Shown one piece after another: positions 56,001 through 64,000 of a DNA stretch of 64,000 nucleotides. The position numbers were made by a program, and so were the translations under genes. The notes beneath the pieces are model-generated. The model did not search any database, had not been told where the DNA came from, and saw only the letters and a program-made list of their open reading frames with translations. Source of the stretch: Anagrus nilaparvatae (taxonomy: Eukaryota; Arthropoda; Insecta; Hymenoptera; Mymaridae); assembly GCA_022575985.1 (NCBI GenBank), contig JAKSXM010000231.1, positions 28,372,501 to 28,436,500 of the forward strand. The letters are read 5' to 3'. How positions within the stretch are numbered: position 1 is the stretch's first letter; each line of letters begins with the position of its first letter.

Positions 56001-59000
56001 TAAAACAAATACGGCCCACCAGGCCAGCGTAATTAAAAAATAAGATATAAATAAATTAAATAAGTATTAAAATTATTGTATATTTAGAAAAGGTGGATCC
56101 ACTTTCATGAAACCATTTGAATTGGTTAAAATTCTTATAAACCAAGTTTACTTAGAATAGAAAAATATATAAAATAGAGAAAAACTTAAACAAATACAGT
56201 CCAAAAGGACTGAGAAATAAAAAAACATAATATAAAAAATTTAAATAGGTATCAAAATTATTGTATTTTTATAAACGTTGGATCCACTTGCATGAAACCA
56301 TTTGAATAGGTTAAAATTTTTATAAAACAAGTTTACTTATAATGAAAAAATATGTAAAATAGAGAAAAACCTAAACAAATACAGTCAAAAAGGCCTGAGA
56401 AATAAAAAAACAAGATATAAAAAATTTATTTAGGTATCAAAATTATTGTATTTTTATAAATGTTGGATCTACTTGCATAAAACCATTTGAATTGGTTAAA
56501 ATTGTTATAAACCAATTTTACTAATAATGAGAGAATATTCTACGTAGAGAAAAACTTAAATAAATACGGCCCTTCAGGCCAGCGTAATTAAAAAACAAGA
56601 TATAAATAAATTAAATAAGTATTAAAATTATTGTATATTTAGAAAAGGTGGATCCACTTTTATGAAACCATTTGAATAGGTTAAAATTTTTATAAAACAA
56701 GTTTACTTATAATGAAAAGTATGTAAAATAGAGAAAAACCTTAACAAATACAGTCCAAAAGGCCTGAGAAATAAAAAAACAAGATATAAAAATTTAAATA
56801 GGTATCAAAAATATTGTATTTTTAGAATCTTTGGATCTACTTGCATGAAACCATTTGAATTGGTTAAAATTTTTATAAACCAAATTTACTAATAATAAGA
56901 GAATATTTTACGTAGAGGAAAACTAAAACAAATACGGCCCTTCAGGCCAGCGTAATTAAAAAACAAGATATAAATAAATTAAAAAAGTATTAAAATTATT
57001 GTATATTTAGAAAAGGTGGATCCACTTTCATGAAACCATTTGAATAGGTTAAAATTTTTATAAAACAAGTTTACTTATAATGAAAAAATATGTAAAATAG
57101 AGAAAAACCTTAACAAATACAGTCCAAAAGGCCTGAGAAATAAAAAAACAAGATATAAAAATATAAATAGGTATCAAAAATATTGTATTTTTAGAATCTT
57201 TGGATCTACTTGCTTGAAACCATTTGAATTGGTTAAAATTTTTATAAACCAAGTTTACTAATAATAAGAGAATATTCTATGTAGAGGAAAAGTAAAACAA
57301 ATACGGCCCACCAGGCCAGCGTAATTAAAAAACAAGATATAAATAATTTAAATAATTATTAAAATTATTGTATATTTAGAAAAGGTGGATCCACTTTCAT
57401 GAAACCATTTGAATTGGTTAAAATTCTTATAAACCAAGTTTACTTAGAATAGAAAAATATATAAAATAGAGAAAAACTTAAACAAATACAATCCAAAAGG
57501 CCTGAGAAATAAAAAAACATAATATAAAAAATTTAAATAGGTATCAAAATTATTGTATTTTTATAAACGTTGGATCCACTTGCATGAAACCATTTGAATA
57601 GGTTAAAATTTTTATAAAACAAGTTTACTTATAATGAAAAAATATGTAAAATAGAGAAAAACCTAAACAAATACAGTCAAAAAGGCCTGAGAAATAAAAA
57701 AACAAGATATAAAAAATTTAATTAGGTATCAAAATTATTGTATTTTTATAAACGTTGGATCTACTTGCATAAAACCATTTGAATTGGTTAAAATTGTTAT
57801 AAACCAATTTTACTAATAATGAGAGAATATTCTACGTAGAGAAAAACTTAAACAAATACGGCCCTTCAGGCCAGCGTAATTAAAAAACAAGATATAAATA
57901 AATTAAATAAGTATTAAAATTATTGTATATTTAGAAAAGGTGGATCCACTTTTATGAAACCATTTGAATAGGTTAAAATTTTTATAAAACAAGTTTACTT
58001 ATAATAAAAAATATGTAAAATAGAGAAAAACCTTAACAAATACAGTCCAAAAGGCCTGAAAAATAAAAAAACAAGATATAAAAATTTAAATAGGTATCAA
58101 AAATATTGTATTTTTAGAATCTTTGGATCTACTTTCATGAAACCATTTGAATTGCTTAAAATTTTTATAAACCAAGTTTACTAATAATAAGAGAATATTC
58201 TACGTAGAGGAAAACTAAAACAAATACGGCCCTTCAGGCCAGCGTAATTAAAAAACAAGATATAAATAAATTAAAAAAGTATTAAAATTATTGTATATTT
58301 AGAAAAGGTGGATCCACTTTCATTAAACCATTTGAATAGGTTAAAATTTTTATAAAACAAGTTTACTTATAATGAAAAAATATGTAAAATAGAGAAAAAC
58401 CTTAACAAATACAGTCCAAAAGGCCTGAGAAATAAAAAAACAAGATATAGAAATTTAAATAGGTATCAAAAATATTGTTTTTTTAGAATCTTTGGATCTA
58501 CTTGCATGAAACCATTTGAATTGGTTAAAATTTTTATAAACCAAATTTACTAATAATAAGAGAATATTCTACGTAGAGGAAAACTAAAACAAATACGGCC
58601 CACCAGGCCAGCGTAATTAAAAAACAAGATATAAATAAATTAAATAAGTATTAAAATTATTGTATATTTAGAAAAGGTGGATCCACTTTCATGAAACCAT
58701 TTGAATAGGTTAAAATTTTTATAAAACAAGTTTACTTATAATGAAAAAATATGTAAAATAGAGAAAAACCTTAACAAATACAGTCCAAAAAGCCTGAGAA
58801 ATAAAAAAACAAGATATAAAAATTTAAATAGGTGTCAAAAATATTGTATTTTTAGAATCTTTGGATCTACTTGCATGAAACCATTTGAATTGGTTAAAAT
58901 TTTTATAAACCAAGTTTACTAATAATAAGAGAATATTCTACGTAGAGGAAAACTAAAACAAATACGGCCCTTCAGGCCAGCGTAATTAAAAAACAAGATA

Positions 59001-59400
59001 TAAATAAATTAAAAAAGTATTAAAATTATTGTATATTTAGAAAAGGTGGATCCACTTTCATTAAACCATTTGAATAGGTTAAAATTTTTATAAAACAAGT
59101 TTACTTATAATGAAAAAATATGTAAAATAGAGAAAAACCTTAACAAATACAGTCCAAAAAGCCTGAGAAATAAAAAAACAAGATATAAAAATTTAAATAG
59201 GTATCAAAAATATTGTATTTTTAGAATCTTTGGATCTACTTGCATGAAACCATTTGAATTGGTTAAAATTTTTATAAACCAAGTTTACTAATAATAAGAG
59301 AATATTCTACGTAGAGGAAAACTAAAACAAATACGGCCCTTCAGGCCAGCGTAATTAAAAAACAAGATATAAATAAATTAAAAAAGTATTAAAATTATTG
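53071..59400. repeat. Satellite block H: mosaic with a 15-mer duplication
   Basis: About 53.05-54.2 kb matches 55.8-57.0 kb at +2768 bp (15 monomers). Shared marks are AAAAATAAGATAT, the StuI-destroying AAGGACTGAG in D1 (53439 and 56207), AAATGTTGG before D3, and AAATAAATACGG. The monomer 54250-54434 is an M1 head joined to a D2 tail, directly after an M2. About 58.45-59.3 kb resembles 8.6-9.45 kb (AATAGGTGTC at 58831 and 8989; offset 49842 bp, 270 monomers). The monomer near 55165 has GAATTAAT, a broken form of the EcoRI-type palindrome. Confidence 0.82.
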
Positions 59401-60880
59401 TATATTTAGAAAAGGTGGATCCACTTTCATTAAACCATTTGAATAGGTTAAAATTTTTATAAAACAAGTTTACTTATAATGAAAAAATATGTAAAATAGA
59501 GAAAAACCTTAACAAATACAGTCCAAAAGGCCTGAGAAATAAAAAAACAAGATATAAAAATTTAAATAGGTATCAAAAATATTGTTTTTTTAGAATCTTT
59601 GGATCTACTTGCATGAAACCATTTGAATTGGTTAAAATTTTTATAAACCAAATTTACTAATAATAAGAGAATATTCTACGTAGAGGAAAACTAAAACAAA
59701 TACGGCCCTTCAGGCCAGCGTAATTAAAAAACAAGATATAAATAAATTAAAAAAGTATCAAAATTATTGTATTTTTATAAACGTTGGATCCACTTGCATG
59801 AAACCATTTGAATAGGTTAAAATTTTTATAAAACAAGTTTACTTATAATGAAAAAATATGTAAAATAGAGAAAAACCTAAACAAATACAGTCAAAAAGGC
59901 CTGAGAAATAAAAAAACAAGATATAAAAAATTTAATTAGGTATCAAAAATATTGTATTTTTAGAATCTTTGGATCTACTTGCTTGAAACCATTTGAATTG
60001 GTTAAAATTTTTATAAACCAAGTTTACTAATAATAAGAGAATATTCTACGTAGAGGAAAACTAAAACAAATACGGCCCTTCAGGCCAGCGTAATTAAAAA
60101 ACAAGATATAAATAAATTAAAAAAGTATTAAAATTATTGTATATTTAGAAAAGGTGGATCCACTTTAATGAAACCATTTGAATAGGTTAAAATTTTTATA
60201 AAACAAGTTTACTTATAATGAAAAAATATGTAAAATAGAGAAAAACCTTAACAAATACAGTCCAAAAGGCCTGAGAAATAAAAAAACAAGATATAATAAT
60301 TTAAATAGGTATCAAAAATATTGTATTTTTAGAATCTTTGGATCCACTTTTATGAATTCATTTGAATTGGTTAAAATTTTTATAAACCAATTTTACTAAT
60401 AATGAGAGAATATTCTACGTAGAGGAAAACTAAAACAAATACGGCCCTTCAGGCCAGCGTAATTAAAAAACAAGATATAAATAAATTAAAAAAGTATTAA
60501 AATTATTGTATATTTAGAAAAGGTGGATCCACTTTCATTAAACCATTTGAATAGGTTAAAATTTTTATAAAACAAGTTTACTTATAATGAAAAAATATGT
60601 AAAATAGAGAAAAACCTTAACAAATACAGTCCAAAAAGCCTGAGAAATAAAAAAACAAGATATAAAAATTTAAATAGGTATCAAAAATATTGTATTTTTA
60701 GAATCTTTGGATCTACTTGCATGAAACCATTTGAATTTGTTAAAATTTTTATAAACCAAGTTTACTAATAATAAGAGAATATTCTACGTAGAGGAAAACT
60801 AAAACAAATACGGCCCTTCAGGCCAGCGTAATTAAAAAACAAGATATAAATAAATTAAAAAAGTATTAAAATTATTGTAT
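59401..60880. repeat. Satellite block I: hybrid-rich junction zone
   Basis: It contains an M2::D1 hybrid (59601-59785) followed at once by a D2::M1 hybrid (59786-59970), then M2-M1 dimers, one EcoRI-type M2 (palindrome at 60352) and a CATTAAA M1. Two hybrids in adjacent monomers suggest two separate exchange events at the same place. From about 60.5 kb it follows 28.4 kb at an offset of 32113 bp (174 monomers). Confidence 0.78.
59601..59785. repeat. M2::D1 hybrid monomer (fourth copy)
   Basis: Same fusion, again 9227 bp after the third copy and 12 monomers after the previous D2. Similarity to the third copy holds for roughly 1.5 kb around the junction and is lost downstream, where the following D2 is itself fused to an M1 tail. 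Confidence 0.85.
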
Positions 60881-63800
60881 ATTTAGAAAAGGTGGATCCA
60901 CTTTAATGAAACCATTTGAATAGGTTAAAATTTTTATAAAACAAGTTTACTTATAATGAAAAAATATGTAAAATAGAGAAAAACCTTAACAAATACAGTC
61001 CAAAAGGCCTGAGAAATAAAAAAACAAGATATAAAAATATAAATAGGTATCAAAAATATTGTATTCTTAGAATCTTTGGATCTACTTGCTTGAAACCATT
61101 TGAATTGGTTAAAATTTTTATAAACCAAGTTTACTAATAATAAGAGAATATTCTATGTAGAGGAAAAGTAAAACAAATACGGCCCACCAGGCCAGCGTAA
61201 TTAAAAAACAAGATATAAATAATTTAAATAAGTATTAAAATTATTGTATATTTAGAAAAGGTGGATCCACTTTCATGAAACCATTTGAATTGGTTAAAAT
61301 TCTTATAAACCAAGTTTACTTAGAATAGAAAAATATATAAAATAGAGAAAAACTTAAACAAATACAGTCCAAAAGGCCTGAGAAATAAAAAAACAAGATA
61401 TAAAAAATTTAAATAGGTATCAAAATTATTGTATTTTTATAAACGTTGGATCCACTTGCATGAAACCATTTGAATAGGTTAAAATTTTTATAAAACAAGT
61501 TTACTTATAATGAAAAAATATGTAAAATAGAGAAAAACCTTAACAAATACAGTCCAAAAGGCCTGAGAAATAAAAAAACATGATATAAAAAATTTAATTA
61601 GGTATCAAAATTATTGTATTTTTATAAACGTTGGATCTACTTGCTTGAAACCATTTGAATTGGTTAAAATTTTTATAAACCAAGTTTACTAATAATAAGA
61701 GAATATTCTATGTAGAGGAAAACTAAAACAAATACGGCCCACCAGGCCAGCGTAATTAAAAAACAAGATATAAATAAATCAAATAAGTTATAAAATTATT
61801 GTACATTTAGAAAAGGTGGATCCACTTTCATTAAACCATTTGAATTTGTTAAAATTCTTATAAACCAAGTTTACTTATAATAGAAAAATATATAAAATAG
61901 AGAAAAACTTAAACAAATACAGTCCAAAAGGCCTGAGAAATAAAAAAACATAATATAAAAAATTTAAATAGGTATCAAAATTATTGTATTTTTATAAACG
62001 TTGGATCCACTTGCATGAAACCATTTGAATAGGTTAAAATTTTTATAAAACAAGTTTACTTATAATGAAAAAATATGTAAAATAGAGAAAAACCTAAACA
62101 AATACAGTCCAAAAAGCCTGAGAAATAAAAAAACAAGATATAAAAATTTAAATAGGTATCAAAAATATTGTATTTTTAGAATCTTTGGATCTACTTGCAT
62201 GAAACCATTTGAATTTGTTAAAATTTTTATAAACCAAGTTTACTAATAATAAGAGAATATTCTACGTAGAGGAAAACTAAAACAAATACGGCCCTTCAGG
62301 CCAGCGTAATTAAAAAACAAGATATAAATAAATTAAAAAAGTATTAAAATTATTGTATATTTAGAAAAGGTGGATCCACTTTCATTAAACCATTTGAATA
62401 GGTTAAAATTTTTATAAAACAAGTTTACTTATAATGAAAAAATATGTAAAATAGAGAAAAACCTTAACAAATACAGTCCAAAAGGCCTGAGAAATAAAAA
62501 AACAAGATATAAAAATATAAATAGGTATCAAAAATATTGTATTCTTAGAATCTTTGGATCTACTTGCTTGAAACCATTTGAATTGGTTAAAATTTTTATA
62601 AACCAAGTTTACTAATAATAAGAGAATATTCTATGTAGAGGAAAAGTAAAACAAATACGGCCCACCAGGCCAGAGTAATTAAAAAACAAGATATAAATAA
62701 TTTAAATAAGTATTAAAATTATTGTATATTTAGAAAAGGTGGATCCACTTTCATGAAACCATTTGAATTGGTTAAAATTCTTATAAACCAAGTTTACTTA
62801 GAATAGAAAAATATATAAAATAGAGAAAAACTTAAACAAATACAGTCCAAAAGGCCTGAGAAATAAAAAAACAAGATATAAAAAATTTAAATAGGTATCA
62901 AAATTATTGTATTTTTATAAACGTTGGATCCACTTGCATGAAACCATTTGAATAGGTTAAAATTTTTATAAAACAAGTTTACTTATAATGAAAAAATATG
63001 TAAAATAGAGAAAAACCTTAACAAATACAGTCAAAAAGGCCTGAGAAATAAAAAAACAAGATATAAAAAATTTAATTAGGTATCAAAATTATTGTATTTT
63101 TATAAACGTTGGATCTACTTGCATAAAACCATTTGAATTGGTTAAAATTATTATAAACCAATTTTACTAATAATGAGAGAATATTCTACGTTGAGAAAAA
63201 CTTAAACAAATACGGCCCTTCAGGCCAGCGTAATTAAAAAACAAGATATAAATAAATTAAATAAGTATTAAAATTATTGTATATTTAGAAAAGGTGGATC
63301 CAATATCATGAAACCATTTGAATAGGTTAAAATTTTTATAAAACAAGTTTACTTATAATGAAAAAATATGTAAAATAGAGAAAAACCTTAACAAATACAG
63401 TCCAAAAGGCCTGAGAAATAAAAAAACAAGATATAAAAATTTAAATAGGTATCAAAAATATTGTATTTTTAGAATCTTTGGATCTACTTGCATGAAACCA
63501 TTTGAATTGGTTAAAATTTTTATAAAACAAATTTACTAATAATAAGAGAATTTTCTACGTAGAGGAAAACTAAAACAAATACGGCCCTTTAGGCCAGCGT
63601 AATTAAAAAACAAGATATAAATAAATTAAAAATGTATTAAAATTATTGTATACTTAGAAAAGGTGTATCCACTTTCATGAAACCATTTGAATAGGTTAAA
63701 ATTTTTATAAAACAAGTTTACTTATAATGAAAAAATATGTAAAATAGAGAAAAACCTTAACAAATACAGTCCAAAAGGCCTGAGAAATAAAAAAACCAGA

Positions 63801-64000
63801 TATAAAAATATAAATAGGTATCAAAAATATTGTATTTTTAGAATCTTTGGATCTACTTGCATGAAACCATTTGAATTGGTTAAAATTTTTATAAACCAAA
63901 TTTACTAATAATAAGAGAATATTCTATGTAGAGGAAAACTAATACAAATACGGCCCAACAGGCCAGCGGAATTAAAAAACAAGATATAAATAAATTAAAT
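60881..64000. repeat. 8-mer HOR pair running into another 28.8-30.4 kb-like block
   Basis: M1 units at about 60894 and 62372 begin two 8-monomer copies 1478 bp apart, with D2 at 61448, 62003 and 62926. From about 62.4 kb to the edge the sequence follows 28.8-30.4 kb at +33591 bp (182 monomers), including GGATCCAATATC (29705 and 63296) and the GTATCC M1 (63665). The array clearly continues past 64000; the last monomer is cut after 152 bases. Confidence 0.85.

Larger units (their letters stand above)
531..63295. repeat. Map of all D1/D2 junctions (phase-shift sites)
   Basis: D2 monomers start (GGATCCACTTGC or a one-base variant) at 716, 2009, 4039, 6069, 7730, 11605, 12160, 13083, 13638, 16776, 17331, 18254, 18809, 20471, 21026, 21948, 22503, 24165, 25826, 27119, 28042, 29335, 32103, 33579, 34502, 35795, 37088, 39856, 41332, 42255, 45023, 46315, 49083, 50559, 52589, 53512, 56280, 57572, 59786, 61448, 62003 and 62926. 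In monomers the gaps run 7,11,11,9,21,3,5,3,17,3,5,3,9,3,5,3,9,9,7,5,7,15,8,5,7,7,15,8,5,15,7,15,8,11,5,15,7,12,9,3,5. Between these sites the array is M1-M2 dimers. The series works as a barcode for recognising duplicated blocks. Confidence 0.9.
1..64000. repeat. AT-rich satellite DNA array, 184-185 bp monomer
   Basis: The entire window is head-to-tail satellite in one orientation. The word GGATC (or a one-base variant) recurs every 184 or 185 bp from 162 to 63849, giving 345 complete monomers at 184.6 bp on average; the window starts inside a D3 monomer and ends inside an M2 monomer. Monomers differ by point substitutions, single-base indels and in-register recombination. I saw no inserted transposon, no inversion and no non-satellite spacer. 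Monomer length close to a nucleosome plus linker, AT richness, CpG-poor units and multimeric HORs are typical of centromeric or pericentromeric satellites in animals and plants. That assignment is inference; the tandem structure is seen directly. Family and species are not recognised. Confidence 0.98.

Noticed and set aside
1..64000. CRISPR array, because of regular repeats.
   Set aside because: The repeating unit is about 184.6 bp with no unique spacers; all sequence between repeats is itself repeat, and no cas genes are present.
1..64000. CENP-B box or related 17-bp motif.
   Set aside because: The only CpG-containing stretch (around ACGGCCC..AGGCCAGCG) does not fit the nTTCGnnnnAnnCGGGn pattern on either strand.
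1..64000. TATA-like (TTTTATAAAA) and polyadenylation-like (AATAAA) words in every monomer.
   Set aside because: These are expected by chance at this base composition and recur simply because the monomer repeats; nothing nearby suggests a transcription unit.
1..64000. Long inverted repeats or strand switches within the array.
   Set aside because: All monomers read in the same orientation; only short palindromes within monomers were found.

Overview
The whole window is one uninterrupted array of AT-rich satellite DNA. I find no gene, RNA gene, mobile element or unique-sequence island in it. The basic unit is a monomer of 184-185 bp. Using the recurring GGATC (BamHI/Sau3AI-like) word as a ruler, the first complete monomer starts at 162 and the last, cut by the window edge, starts at 63849. 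That gives 345 complete monomers averaging 184.6 bp, with register kept to within 1-2 bp per monomer. Hand counts on single monomers give about 21-25% G+C. Array length, near-nucleosomal monomer size and higher-order repeat (HOR) structure point to eukaryotic heterochromatin, most likely centromeric or pericentromeric. I do not recognise the satellite family and cannot name the organism.

Two main monomer classes alternate. M1 (184 bp) starts GGATCCACTTT, has no CpG, and carries CAGTCCAAAAGGCCTGAG. M2 (185 bp) starts GGATCTACTTG, has up to three CpGs, and carries a GC-rich core with ACGGCCC and AGGCCAGCG. At about 40 places an extra M1-like monomer (D1) is inserted before a diverged M1-like monomer (D2), usually followed by a diverged M2-like monomer (D3). 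This breaks the strict M1-M2 dimer (369 bp) rhythm. M2, D3 and D1 carry a dyad TTGGTT...AACCAA that M1 and D2 lack, so both CpG sites and dyads recur about every 369 bp.

Layout. 1-9430: older mosaic with 11-, 18-, 22- and 31-monomer offsets between related blocks. 9431-23095: a 28-monomer HOR (5171 bp), then a 20-monomer (3694-3695 bp) partial copy, each holding a nested 8-monomer HOR (1478 bp). 23096-27590: mosaic with 9- and 12-monomer duplications and an EcoRI-bearing subfamily. 27591-43120: a nearly perfect tandem duplication of 42 monomers (7753 bp). About 42010-50130: a tandem duplication of 22 monomers (4060 bp) whose first copy overlaps the end of the 42-mer. 50130-53070: a block shared with 41.0-42.0 kb and also with 4.0-6.5 kb. 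53071-60880: mosaic with a 15-monomer (2768 bp) duplication and several hybrid monomers. 60881-64000: the 8-mer HOR again, then entry into another copy of the 28.8-30.4 kb block, still running at the window edge.

Nothing here works as a gene set. The biology is in array evolution: unequal exchange in monomer register, hybrid monomers at breakpoints, and shared variants that order the duplications in time. Comparisons were made by eye; block boundaries are accurate to about one monomer unless a breakpoint is stated more tightly.
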